The notes under the pieces are model-generated. The model saw only the letters and a program-made list of their open reading frames with translations. It ran no database searches and was not told where the DNA came from. Shown one piece after another: positions 39,016 to 52,230 of a stretch of 64,000 nucleotides of DNA. The first letter of the stretch is position 1; each line of letters starts with the position of its first letter. The stretch comes from Spisula solida (lineage: Eukaryota > Mollusca > Bivalvia > Venerida > Mactridae): NCBI GenBank assembly GCA_947247005.1, contig OX365953.1, positions 25,542,784 through 25,606,783 on the forward strand, written 5' to 3'. The position numbers and the translations under genes are program-made.

Positions 39016-40369
39016 CTGAGCAAAACCTCTAACCGAACACTTAGGATCTTGGTTAATATATTTGGTATTAGCGATAGGAATTTTCTAAACATTTGTCGAA
39101 AGTATCAACTTTATGTCGGTACACGGTGGTAAAAATTTCATTTAATTACTCTTTTTGCATCATGGTTAAAACATAAATTTAGTTACACAACCAACCAAGA
39201 TGAAATTCACAAAAGTACACTTAGCGGCTTTGAATACACAACAGTAATGAAATCAAGATATTTATTTTCTATTTAAATGCAGTACAGCGGTGCATTGAAC
39301 CATGAAACGGCAAAAAATAAACGAAATTTACTAGGAATTGACTGTTTGAGGCAAACAATATTTTATTTGGTTAATTATTATTAAAGATCGATTGACACAT
39401 TCAAATAACACAAAATAAACATAAACATGATGATCGTTGACTTTTAAAGTTGTCCTTAGCAGTATTTTGTAGATTATCTTATCTTTTTTATAATGAAGGG
39501 GCGGTAACCCATTCAGTTGGTAAGAAACTAGCCAATTTCTTTAGCATACTGACTCTCAAAGATAATGGTTCTTAAATCTTGTTCGTAGTTACTATTTTAA
39601 GATTTTTTTTTCATTTGACCAATGGACTGTGAAAGACTGACTGTGACTGGAAATTGAGTTTATTCATACCACTGGTATATTTTAATGACTATTTATTACA
39701 CTGAATGAGAAAAAACGCATTTTTAACATGTTTGCTAATAACACCATTGAAACTTAGATTCGTACATAAATTAAACAAGTAAACGTAATTCACTAATGTT
39801 CAACTATACAATAAAGGCTTACAATTGTGGGAATTAACTCAAAAAGGGAGGTATTCATTCAAGAGTTATCGCACTTGAATATAACACTTTTCTTACATCT
39901 GGTGATTTTTCAATACATTTTTTTATTTCTTTTAAGACGTATTTGTATTCACACACGTGTAAAATGTAACAAAACATTGAGTTCGATGGTTTATATCAAT
40001 GTAACACTGATTTGACGTAGAGACCCTCACAAGTGAGCATACCGACCGCTCTTCCGCGGTCTACCATTGACATACGCGACGTGGTTTCGACTAATTATGT
40101 TGTTTTTCAGATTGCCTATCCCCTTTTTATGATAAATATACACAATAATCGTAAAAACCGCGATTCCGGGAAAATATCGTGCAAATTAGTGTTTTAAAGC
40201 TATTCCGCTAAAGACGAGTGATTGTTGAATGTATTGTCATGGGGTTAGCTACATTCTGTACATACATGTAATCTATGCTGCTAAGACTATACAAAATTTG
40301 AAGTATGTGGATTAACATGTTACGATGATATTAAAGTTTAAAAAGTGTTCGGTTAGAAGTTTTGCTCAG
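39016..40369. mobile_element. Non-autonomous TIR element, TA target, 1.35 kb
   Basis: The ends are inverted 27-bp repeats with one mismatch, starting CTGAGCAAAAC, and TA lies at both sides (39,014-39,015 and 40,370-40,371). U2 has no such element: at 52,195-52,225 the flanks are close together. TA duplication suggests a Tc1/mariner-like element. The interior is AT-rich with no recognisable transposase; the open frame at 39,827-40,015 matches no known family. Just right of it, one unit of the 42-bp repeat that is expanded in U2 is present. Confidence 0.75.
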
Positions 40370-41105
40370 TATAGTAGTATACTAGTATCAACATTTCTAT
40401 CAGTACAATGTAGCACTTTAACAGTGATATTAACGTAAACAGATGCCTCGTTGTTTAGCAACATTTACTCAGAATAAGGTCAAAGGTCAAATAAGTGCAT
40501 GATATATCTAACTTGAAATTCTATTATATATTATTTATTTAGTTTTCGATAAATATTTATACAAATGGTATCAAAATGAAGCTATTGCATTGGGCTTGTA
40601 CTAAAATAACCAGTTTCACATTAACCCATTTGCGTACGTTGCATACTAAATACCAAACATTAGCAATATTTGCTAATCGAGCTATATGAACAATATATTT
40701 GTCACAATGTCATTATTTTTGCTGGTAAGGTAAGATACTAAGCTATTGGTATATACACTGGAATCTTAACATGAAAACTTAAGTAACGCAGACGCAGTCA
40801 CCGACAACTGAGTGACGACAATATCTCAACCACATTTTTGTCTTCGAAATGTGGAGTTAGAAACGTTCACCAACTTTCAGACTTCGAAAGCTTATGTAGA
40901 TGTTATACATATTACAAACTATATCTCATACCTCTGTATACTTATAGTATGCCTCATTAGACTTAGGAAGGTATTAATATGTTTTGTTAAGTTAAATTTT
41001 AACAATATACATTCTGTATCAGATTGCCCCGTAAATTTATTTTGTTCAGGTAACATGTGACCATTGTTGAATATTACCAAAACTTGACGTCCATATTATG
41101 TTCAT

Positions 41106-41233
41106 ATTGTTTCTCCATCCCAACCAATGTATGGTATATAAACTTCTTCTTCTCCAATGAATGTGTTCCTATTGTTTCTCCTTCCCAACCAATGTAAGGT
41201 ATATAAACTTCTTCTCCTCCAATGAATGTGTTC
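41106..41233. repeat. 65-bp tandem duplication
   Basis: Two copies of a 65-bp unit starting ATTGTTTCTCC at 41,106 and 41,171. The U3 equivalent at 54,936 also has two, the second truncated, so the duplication predates the split of U2 and U3. Confidence 0.85.
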
Positions 41234-42418
41234 AAGAGGTTTCGATCAAATGGAAGAGTCCTGATCCGATAGACGAACACTAGTATACATACGTATAATC
41301 AGCAACATTTCAAACTTCCGAGTATTTCCTAATCTTATCACCTGATTTATTTTAAACCAGTTTACCGTGCACTGACTGTATTAATTTTCCACTCTGTTTA
41401 ACAATATCGCAATGTTGCGCTTATGGTGTACATAATTGATACAGTTAATCATTTACATTATCTTTTATACAAAGGGTGGCTAATAATGTTTGTGTTTTTA
41501 TAACATTGTCATCTCCTCATGTTACACACTTAAATTATCGATAACAATTTGCGCGTTCGGTGAGAAAAGGAAATTCATGTACGACACTTGGCATGGCAAT
41601 TACAAAAACTTGTAAGCGACGCGTGCTACCTTTCCTTTCATGTGGCGATAATGTTTCATACGCGCTTGTTTTATGATACAATTGTAACGCTAACTTTATA
41701 GATCGATGTTATTTCAACATCTGAAATGCTTTATTAAAAAGTTTGCTGGTTTATTTCTGATGATAAAACGTGTTCATCAATGTAGAATCACAGCATGTAG
41801 TAACACAAGACGTGTAATATAATATTTGTTTTATCATTGTCTGCACTATACGTATCGTGGGTTTGCATTATAACCGTAATCAGCACAGCGTTTGAATTGC
41901 TTGTTAAACGTGATAAGAGACACATTAGAGCTTCACAAAAATGTTCCAAATATTATTTCACAGAACATAACGTTTAAATTTTCAAAACATAAACCCACAA
42001 ACTGAAACGCATTAATTTCAATTCCGGAAATGTATTATTCCACATTTTTTAACGATTACACGTAAGTGATATTGATCCTGAATATTACGTCTGGTGAAAA
42101 AGGGGTCTATGGGTTTAAGATGGGAAACACTGTTTGCAATATGGTCTTCTTTCAGTGTCCGAGGCCCTGATACTACTGTAGAATTCCTTCAACCTCTCCG
42201 ACAAGCAGTTATATACGTAATAGTATCGTTTTCGCGAATACATTTTCTGATTGTCTAGGTTCAGAGTTAATGAAATTAAAAATTATCTAATAAATGACAA
42301 AATTATCCTTCGTCATTATTGAACGTATTACTTATTAACGTTAATTACTTTTTAATATGATGGTACCCATCTCTGATATCTATATTATATTTCCATGATT
42401 TGATCAGTACGGCTGCTG

Positions 42419-42676
42419 ATGTCCACGCTGCTGTCGGTAAAGTTGAAACATGTTTCGTCAGTCTATTTGTATCAGATAACTACAAAATTGAATGAAGATA
42501 ACTTGATTTGCATCTTATTACCATATAACAATCGACTGGCTGATGACGGACGTCATTGTGGAGCGGTTATTTCTCCTGTCAGCGATTCTGGGAAAAATCG
42601 AAAATGTCTTGGCAATTACGATGCTATTGCTATTAATGTTGTTGGAAGTGACATAGAGAGATGCAATTTTCCGTAG
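42419..42676 (+). other. Recurrent short reading frame, U2 copy
   Basis: Same frame as at 28,947, here with a small insertion near its start (TTKLNEDN) and ending SDIERCNFP then stop. The stop position agrees with U3 but not with U1. See the U1 entry for why this is not called a gene. Confidence 0.3.
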
Positions 42677-43433
42677 ATTGCACTTGTTCTAATCCTATAC
42701 GATACGATACACCATTTATTGTTAAACTGTGTTTGAAGACAAGCAAAATTTGTATGTTCAAATTCTGATTTTACTGTAAGGAAACCTACCAACATCCACC
42801 AAACCCTTCCAGGTGATGTCCCTTGTATTTAATGACCGCACTTAAGTGTAATACTAACTGGAAACTTTGGACTGATAAGGAACATGCGTCGAAGTTGGTT
42901 TGCCACTTGTAATCGGTGGAACATCATTCCTCGATTGGGTATTTTAAGTTCTAGTATTGGAAACATGTGATTGCGTCATAGTGAGTATGATGGGCATCTT
43001 TTTGATAGTAATTGAAAGGTATTTTGTCTGCGAAGTTTTTTATGTCCTTGAGGCGTTTGTCCGAGGAAGATTCGTCCTGGCAGGAATTTGTCATGGAAGG
43101 GTTTTCGGCTTGTGCATATTTTTACCATGGCGTATTTCAGAATACCAATCCGTGCTGCAATAAAATCGCATATTTTACGGAACAATGCCCAAAATATTCC
43201 GAATATTAGAACGTGACATTGTGCTGTATGTTAAGTCTGGAACCAGAACGTTGACTAGAATGTTTGTATATACACAAACTTATTCATTCAATATATAATA
43301 TTGTGGAGCCTTTCTGCAATCACAGAAATCAAACGTGTCTGGGAATGGATTGCATTCAAACGTACGTATTCTAGCGAATTGTAGACATCGTATTTCTCGT
43401 AATTCACACATCAAAGCGGTACAGAAAGGATAT

Positions 43434-44021
43434 GAGCCAGTCTCCAGGAAAACCTGCTATTTTAACAAAAATATTGACTTTAAGATTTTCCATAGTATTC
43501 CAGGATAATGTTAAATAAGCAAATTGCAAAAGAAATTATGTTAAGGAAGTTACAACTGTTTTTGACCCTATTCGGAGCTTTTTGTGTGACGTCGCAAACG
43601 CAATTCAAACGTTATTCGACTTAACAGAAATAACTATTTCATTATTACACCATTTGATTTATTCTTGACATAAATTGTTCAAAATAGTACCAAATTCTAT
43701 AATTATGTTTCACTATTCAAATTATATTTCAAAATCAAAATTGTTTGCATTCAGAGAAAGGCTACTTCTGTTTTAAACAACTAAATCCTCGTTTTTCTCA
43801 ATCGGAGTACTTTTCTGAAATTGGTCACCATAGCAACAAAGTATGGGTTTTCGACATAATTCATAGGAAAATTTAAAGCAAAGGTATAGTACTATACGGG
43901 TCAATTACTTAAAATAGAATCAATAGATATGTATTTTTCCTTATTTTAGAGCTTTAACAAAATCTTGTTACATTAGTAATTACATAATGTCATTATAGCA
44001 GGTTTTCCTGGAGACTGGCTC
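43434..44021. mobile_element. 588-bp MITE-like element with 27-bp perfect TIRs
   Basis: It starts GAGCCAGTCTCCAGG and ends with the exact reverse complement over 27 bp. ATAT flanks both ends (43,430-43,433 and 44,022-44,025), so the target duplication may be TA or ATAT. R1 (4,300-4,320, reversed) has the empty sequence GATATGTC. The interior has no recognisable gene. Long perfect TIRs suggest a recent insertion into U2 only. Confidence 0.85.
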
Positions 44022-45733
44022 ATATGTCTTTTTACGTAATTCTTCTCCATCGATATATTTTATACTATTCTTTTACTTGTCGGATACAGATATACCAGAT
44101 TGTGTAAACTGTATATTATGCTTTGTCCCCGTGACCTGCTTGAATAATGCTACTCCTATCGAGACGACAACGATAATTTGTTTGTCGTTTCGTCCGAAGT
44201 TACGTCTTGATTGCCAACATGACATCAGTTGTCACGGAACAGATATATTCAGCAAAGGAGAAAATCGTTTAAAAAATCTGAAAATATTCATTGTAGGTAT
44301 TGAATGTCACTCAATGGAAATATAATATAAGTCATAGTTTTTTCATGGACCATAGTAATATCATTGTGTTTAATTCAATAGTCACCTGTATTTGTTTGTT
44401 CATCTATGTGTACTATTCGTATTTCATGTTTGTATATTGTCGAATCATAAAGTTTAGTTTCACATGGCTGTGACAAGACAGACTGTAATCCAAAGTACCA
44501 AATCAAATCGTAAAACAGAGGTAGCAAGTAAATGCTTCTGTAGATATCCAACAAATGTTTTAATGATGTTCGAAATTCCCCGTATATTCTATCCATGTCT
44601 TACATATAAGGCACCAACATGTTCATATCCAGACTTTTTGTATTTATATGGCATCGCTGCTTAAGCAAATTGATATATTGTAAGTGTTCATTAGACTTTC
44701 ACATTGCCATAAACAACACTTCTGGCCGCCTGGTTACCAAATTTAGAATTTCGTTTCAGGCAACTTAGTACTAAGCTTTTATGTATGACGCAACGAAATG
44801 TGTACAACTCATCACGTATTGTTTAAATATTGCTACTATTTAGGACAAAACATATTGTAATGTGATACTACATGTAGTAGTTAATCATGTGATATGTACT
44901 ATGAAATTGCTATAATCATTTTTTACTTTCAATGTGTGTAAGTGTAGACCCTTTGTTCCGTTGCTTGCCATCTTTTGTAAATCTCCTTATTGGAGGAAAA
45001 ACATATACCTATGATATAATTTTACCTTATTTTTTTATTGCATACCGGCAGTATATAACCTTAATCCATTAACAAAATGTTATGTAAAATATATTGCTTA
45101 GAAACATAACAACAGTAGAAAAACAATCTGCAATCTTAAACATTCTGTAAAAAGACAATAACGAAAGATTTTCATTGAACAAAGTTCGTCATGAGGTGGT
45201 TATACGCATCAACTCTGTGTAGTTAGAGTACCCCGAAGATGAATGCACAGGATTGTAAATTATGAAGATAAAAATATATGTTCAAATATGGTGAACGACT
45301 AGAACAAATCTAGCACTGTTGGAAGCCAATAATTTGTCGAGTGAGGAACAAATGAAAAAATACAATTATTAATAAAAAATCTGATGATGATAAGGATTAC
45401 CACGTCGAACGTATTGGAGTTTAATTGCATGAGACTGACATTTGCAATAGTGTCATGATTAGAACAATGATGCCAAGTGTCAGATTAATGTTAGCATTGC
45501 ATTAAATCAATGGTAGAAATATCCGGTATGGTGGTCGGTATATTAGGAAGATCATTTTCACTAGACTAGTACTGCATGCTGTGAATTGTGAATGCTTGGA
45601 TTTAAAATATCGTTTCCATATCTTTACAAATACGGATGAAGTAAGTAGGATTTTATCATAAAACATAACTCATAGTGCGCGTCATATTAAACGTATTACA
45701 TCAGCCTCAAACTATATCTACAAGTACGAGAAC

Positions 45734-46266
45734 ACCGGTCAGTTATTAGCGTGACAAGAATAGCAACACCGGACACTGATAAACGTGACAAGAATGACAA
45801 CTCCGGACAATGATAGGCGTGACAAGAATAGCATCTCCGAACAATGATGAGCGTGACAAGAATGACAACTCCGGACAATAATAAGCGTAACAAGAATGAC
45901 AACTCCGGACAATGATAATGGTGACAAGAATAACAACTCCGGACAATGATAAGCGTGACAAGAATAGCATCTCCGGACAATGATAAGCGTGACAAGAATA
46001 GCAACTCCGGACATTTATTAGCGTGACAAGAATGACAACACCGGACAGTGATTAGCGTGACCAGAATGACAAATCCGGACAGTGATAGGCGTGACAAGAA
46101 TGGCAACTCCGGACTATGATAAGCGTGACAAGAATGAAAACTCCGGACAATGATAGGCGTGACAAGAATGTCAACTCAGGATAATAATACGGGTGACAAT
46201 AATGGCAACTCTGGACAATGTTTTTTGCGAAATAAATGACAACTCCTAGCAGTGATAAGCGCGCCA
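45734..46266. repeat. 34-bp satellite, about 15 units (U2)
   Basis: The same 34-bp unit as in U1, at the homologous position. The dominant variants differ from U1: here ACAAGAATAGCA and GATAAGCGTGAC prevail. This suggests independent expansion or separate homogenisation in the two copies. The minus-strand open frames over it are by-products of the repeat. Confidence 0.93.
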
Positions 46267-49200
46267 CTTCATCAACAACTCAATAATCATCATGGCGTAT
46301 AGATCTACATCGTGATCACAAGAACATAATATCCAAGCCTCGATCGACAATGTATCGTGCTTTAGCAGACCAATGTCAGATAATATCAGATACCGAATGA
46401 CTTTGGAAAAGGAATCATTGTGATTTGATTCATTGTTTCTTGGAAATTCATTTCCGCTCTGAAGAAAATATTTGCTCTGGTTAAGAAAAAGTTGAGACAG
46501 CACTAAGTTTTGTTAATTAACTTTGCTTGTAACTTAAGGGTATAGTAAGTGGTTTTATTGTTTTGGTTCTTTTGCGGCCATGTGAATACAGATCTTAACG
46601 TCACCATTTCACGTCGGTATAATTATTGTCTCCTTTCAGTTTCTTTTCGTTTGTGTCACTCAGAATTTTGAATGCGACCCACTGCCATGCACAACTTGCT
46701 TTCACTAATAGTACCGCAAATAATTAAGAACATGTAGTTCGCTGTAATACTGCGTGTGTAGAGTAGTTATTGAGAACATTATGTCTGCAATTACATTTCA
46801 ACTTGAGCGAAGAAAACATTCCCTTTTGTTGCAAACAAAAACAACAAAAATCTCTGGTAAATAATATCTTAAATAAGTCTAAGTCACGACATATAGCCAT
46901 CTAGCATATATGTTTTACTTGTTACATTTCGTTTCCCTTTTACAATAATTGAACAAAAGTACGTTGCATTAGATAAAGTATAAAAACCATTTTATGCAGG
47001 CAAATTGATGTTAAACTACACATAATTGCATCTGTTTAAAGATAGATGTTGCATGCGTCTGAACAATTGTCCAATAAATAGATTAAAAAGTCTATCTGAC
47101 TGTTTTGAGACGATGAACCTTACTGAACGCTGTCGAACACTGGCAATCTGGCTTTCCCAGTTATTGAATCTGGTCCGCTTTTACAGCGTAACAATTTTAA
47201 GAACAAATAGCAAGGTGAGGCAACCTTCCCGAAGGCTTTAAATAGTACTGAAGTCTGAGTGAGGTACAATCAATCTGAATGCATTGAATTGGTAAAGTAA
47301 CTTGCCTTGATTGGGGTTACTGTTATCTATAAAATGAGGTAACCGCTATGAGGGTGTTTTATACTAGGAACAAACTGTACACTCTCTGAAACACCATACT
47401 GGTGATTGAGTTCAAAGGCGTGGGGAAATAAACTTAATGAACCATGTATTCAAGAACAATAACGGCTCATTGTCACCAACAGATTCAGCATTTCCGTTCA
47501 CTTGCGTATTTTCTCATACCAGAAACGTGTTTGACAGGATGTATTTTGTTAAACTCCAAAATCTGTATAAATCAACCAGCAATAGAGTAGAGCTAAATCC
47601 CTTCTAACTGTTAAACTTTTACATCGTTAAAAATAACAGGATGATTTAAAAATAACATTGTCTATAGACCGATTTAGGTATATAGGCGCACTATCTTGAT
47701 AAAACAGGAACATGTTTCAGTAACGATCCCAATATATCTGTCCGGTTAGTTTGAATGCAGGAATATGAAATTCTATCGATAAAACATCATGTCAGTCCAC
47801 CCATTCAAAAAATCTCTATCCATAAATATAATGACACGGGGTGCAACACTTTCCCCGTCCGGCTAAATGAAATCTTGCAGCAAGTGCTAACAAATATAAA
47901 AAACACAGGTGATCAAGTTAGCTCATTCAAAAACAATTTGAATCTCATTAAAGCAATGGAAGTATGAACACTAGTACCGTTTTTCTCGTCATTAGTATTA
48001 TCAAACGCTGACACGGAGCGAACACCAGACCATTGTGTGTCGTGTGTCGTCAACACCAGCCCTCTCACATTCACAGCGGACGCTCTAGAGTTAACCAGTT
48101 ACAACTTGTACATTTTAGTAATGTCACTATAATGAAATCCAGGAAAATTAGGTGCATTTACTGAGTGTCTGATCGACAGGAAGAATGAACAAAGACTGAA
48201 GGATGAAATGTTTCTTTGGTGTGCTCAACGTGCTGTCGGATATACGGGTACACCAGGTTCATATGTAATGGATGCATTGTTGGGTAAACATCAAAATATC
48301 ACTGTCAAAGAAGGCAATTACCAGGAAAGTTGCAATATATGAATGAGCCTTGATCCGTCTACTCCAATCCTGGTTGTTTATGTCATCTTTGATCTCCGTT
48401 CAGTGGGCTGCATTACAGGAAAGTATTTAAATCATTTCGGATATCCGTTACGATTATAACGGGTGAAAGATGATACGCACATCTAACACTGATTGTCCAA
48501 ATCAAACATGCTGATTGTTTGCAAGTTCTATGGAATTGTATGTATCAAAGAGTAATGTATTAACGTACTTGTGCAGTTCAAGAGTTTTCAAGAACCAATA
48601 TGCGGTTAATTTAAAACCCAGCAAAGCTAATGTTTGTAAGTTCCAAGGAAAGGTATCTTGTAATAAATATTTTACATTAGACCTATATCATATGTTATAT
48701 TATATTATATGCTATATTATCACACGTCATAATATATGACATATAGTTGTTATGTGATATAAATCGTATATAAAGAAAATGACTTTATATGATTACTATT
48801 TTGTTTCATGCATTTGGTCACATGTACGATTTCCAAGACGTTCTCTTTACGTAGACGTAGATGCTATTGTTGAAGTACCATAGCGAGCAAATAATGTTTC
48901 AACAATAACACATTTAAAGTATTACATAGAATTACACGACTTTACATGGATACTATTATAATCCTGTTTCATGTAGTCTATATATGTTTGTTTGGTCACC
49001 TAGCAATTTTCCAAAACGTTCACTCTGCTATTAGGGGAGTATTCCATGAAACAGTTGTCTGTCGACAAACAGTGAATGATTTCATACTCGATTATAAGGA
49101 AATACGTGAGCTGAATGAGCCAGTGTTTAGTATTACAGTTAATTCCAAAGTTAATAAACCTACTAAACGTTAAAACGTGTTCTACAATTGACCTCTTCAA

Positions 49201-51224
49201 GTTAAGACATTGGCGTTTAATGGTACCTCGAACAGAATCAAGTGTGGCATCCTTCTAAACGTCAGTAAGATTTAGATGTCTGGAAAAGCTGTAATTTCGA
49301 CACACAGCTGATCAAAGACAAAAATGCATAACAAATTACATGTCTTAATACGGTGTAAATTGACGGTTAGAACCTAGCGGTGGTTGGAAAGTCTTCAAAA
49401 TAAAGCACGTAATGTTGGTGGAGTGATATTGATTCTGTACATGTAATACCATCCATTACATTACAATAGAACGTTTCCTCTTAATTCCGTATCACACAGT
49501 ATTAAGAAATCTGACAAATATTATAGTGCATAACTATCATTTATACAATTCAATTTCTGTATGATTGTTACCCAATTTACAACATTTGTATTTTGGTGAT
49601 GGTCTCTGAACCAAATGCATTCTAGTCGTGCGATTTCTGATTTTTAGAGTCTTGTTGAGAAGATGATAACGAATAAAACGACACATTTTCAGTATAAGAA
49701 ATGGCAAGTACGTATTGTATATTAAAAACACGAAATTTACCCGGTCAGAGCAATATCGTCGGCTATGTGAGAGCCTACAGTTCTATAAGCACATACTTTT
49801 ATGCGAAACATGCGGTTGGAGACCATTGCTTAACGTCATTCATACAACAAATGAGCTTTATCCAGAGTTTTATACGTAACTTATCTGTATAAGCCTCGTC
49901 TATGTTCTTGTAGATAAGAGGAATTATGAGAGTTTGATAGTAATTTCTGAACTGATCGAACTGCAAACGACACATTGTATCACATATTTGTTTAGATGTA
50001 CAATACGTACATTATTTGTAAACTTATGTGATACACTAATAAATGCACTAACTGAGTACATTTCTAAAAGTTTCTACAGAAGTGAATTATATTTAGTTTA
50101 CCATTGATAATGCATTCATGTATTCATGTGTACTTGTATCATGTTTTCAGGCATTAAGTGTAATGCCTACCTAGGGTAATTCATTTAACAGTAAGCTGTA
50201 GATATGTTATGAATATGTAAAAGATTTAAACCTTTAAATCAACTGTATGACCTACAGTTATCATACTTTAAATCTTCAAGATGTTTTTAAATATCTAAAC
50301 ATCACAGTTTCGTATGAACCAGTCTGGACGGAACATTTTGGAATGTATTAACATGGTATAATGCTTGCTGCAACATATTAGCATGGTATAGTACATGTCA
50401 AATGAAGTATATTTTGTAGTTGCGTTGTATCCGTACCGTTTTATTATAAAGTGGGCGTTGTGTCGTGTAACTGTGGTATGTGATGTTTTCTGTGCTCGGC
50501 TGTTTAAGTTGAGTGCTGCCTTCCCTGTCCAGTTATCTATTTTTTTTCTTTTTTTAATCTATGTGGTTCACTTGTTTAATAACATCTGTCAGTTGCAGAA
50601 TTTAGTTATTTGTTATTATGTAAAACAGCCGGCCTGAATACGTAAAATTCCTTCACGACATAGACCTACAAATATATATTAGATTGTTGGTTACATGGTT
50701 AGGTGGATCAATAACATATTTTAACTTTCATTTCTATCAATAAATTCTTATAACTGAGATTTATTGCTCTACTAAAAATATTGGCCAACTCTAAGACATT
50801 CGCTACATCAGAACAATCCCAATCATATATGTATGATACAATTGGTATAATGTAATCTAGCTTTTTGACTTCCATGATTACAAGGCGATGTAGTTTCACA
50901 AATCTGACAATAGGAACACTGGAAATTTCAGTTAAATATCCGAGAAAATTGCTTAAATGGGTATTTACGTATGGAGTTTGGTCGAATTCCGGAACGATTA
51001 ATAACAGTACATGTAATAAAGACTTTATTTAAAGAGGCAACACAGTTGGGTATACCCAGTCTTCCCTCTGAGCCTCATTAACACATTTACAAATTATGTA
51101 CAATAATAACAGAAGGTAATAGTAACATTTAACACGAACAACAATAACATACAAATGATGAAATGGCTGAAAGAGAATTAAGTTTAAAATGTACTATTAT
51201 ACATAAATAATGAATATTAGCAAG

Positions 51225-52030
51225 TTATTGACATACATGATTTGTAGAAAAGTTTTGTTGACCACCACACCGCAGATATTTGCCTTTGAATGTGTTAACA
51301 CTTTCAGATACTCCTATATCATAGGGAAGTGAGTTCCATAATTTAGCACCCGAGTATGTCAATAACTTTTTTAAAAAATTCAAGTCTCGGTTTTGGTATA
51401 GAAATAAGTCTTTGTTCAAAAAATCTCAATGACCTGTTGTCTCTATTATGTAAAAAGTTGCTCCATGTAATTTAGGAAAAGGTTATTGAGTGACTTGTAA
51501 ACAAGAATGGCTTTTTTGTAGCTAACTCGATCTGAAAATTTCATCCAGTTTAGTTGCAAAAAATAACTCTTTTGTGGGTGTATCAAAATCTTTATCCAAA
51601 ATAATACGTGCAGCACGTTTTTGAAATTTATACATATCATTTGAAAGGTCAATAGTGCAATTTCCCCAAATAGAGCAACAGTAGTCTAAGTGTGGAAGAA
51701 TGCATGCATTGAAGAAATACGTGCAGCACGTTTTTGAAATTTATACATATCATTTGAAAGGTCAATAGTGCAATTTCCCTAAATAGAGCAACAGTAGTCT
51801 AAGTGTGGAAGAATGCATGCATTGAAGAACATTTTTCGAGTATGAATATTTAGACATTGTTTAATTCTCATCAGCAAGTATAACAAGGAGTTCCATTTAT
51901 TCAATGTAATTTGTACCTGTGTTTTCCAATTTAGTGTATTATCAATATGAACACCCATGAGTTGTTCTGAGGCTGGAAATTGGATAGTTTTTCCATTGAA
52001 TGAAATATTTGAGTTTCTAAATTTCTTACA
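51225..52030 (-). pseudogene. Reverse transcriptase C-terminal remnant
   Basis: Reading from 52,030 down to 51,225, the translation includes QLMGVHIDNTLNWKTQVQ, then RARRI-like KFQKRAARIILDK, then VSYKKAILVYKSLNNLF and finally TYSGAKLWNSLPYDI. These are the standard post-catalytic blocks of non-LTR reverse transcriptases (LGV-ID-LnW, KAilvYKsLN, WNsLP). Blocks lie in different frames with stops between, and a 113-bp tandem duplication adds another frameshift. The catalytic palm and endonuclease are absent. It is dead. Confidence 0.8.
51603..51828. repeat. 113-bp tandem duplication inside the retroelement
   Basis: Two consecutive copies starting AATACGTGCAGCACG at 51,603 and 51,716, differing at about one base, so the duplication is recent. 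As 113 is not a multiple of three it breaks the reading frame. Confidence 0.92.
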
Positions 52031-52230
52031 GTATTAATAATTTGATTTTAGGGCGAGAATCAAGTGGAAAAGACTGAATTGGGAACTGCTATAATAATGT
52101 ATAAATAAAGTTGTAAACAGGTTTCGTCTGTTACCTTCCTCGAAATATTGTACCTATGTTTACACTTCAGTGAATATATAGTATCGGTTTAACAACATTT
52201 ACTACTAGTAGTCTACCTGTATCAACATTA

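Larger units (their letters stand above)
24623..41000 (+). repeat. Long repeat unit, forward copy U1
   Basis: Forward copy with its upstream junction. In order it holds: unit-end sequence (24,623-25,640, matching 53,800-54,820); the start segment (25,650-27,400, matching 41,005-42,350 and 54,825-56,640); a segment rich in GTTGGATATTCAACTT (27,560-27,920); the recurrent frame (28,947-29,246); a segment matching U2 42,720-45,070 (29,300-31,000); the 34-bp satellite; a segment matching 46,440-48,530 (34,215-36,250); and the distal segment (36,250-41,000, matching 48,530-53,270). A run of 13 G lies at 29,334-29,346. It differs from U2 mainly by private insertions. No gene, tRNA or rRNA was recognised in its intervals. 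Confidence 0.85.
50998..52056 (-). mobile_element. 3-prime fragment of a non-LTR retrotransposon
   Basis: About 1.06 kb interrupts U2 between GGAACGA and GAATCAAG, which are adjacent in U1 at 38,871-38,882. Read on the minus strand it is the end of a reverse-transcriptase ORF plus a 3-prime UTR ending in AATAAAGTCTTTATTACATG. It is 5-prime truncated, as expected for target-primed reverse transcription. A CGA may be duplicated at the ends. The coding style resembles CR1/Jockey-group elements, but the fragment is too short to classify. Confidence 0.8.

Noticed and set aside
45696..46106. 136-codon minus-strand frame
   Set aside because: Falls on the U2 34-bp satellite; same artefact as in U1.
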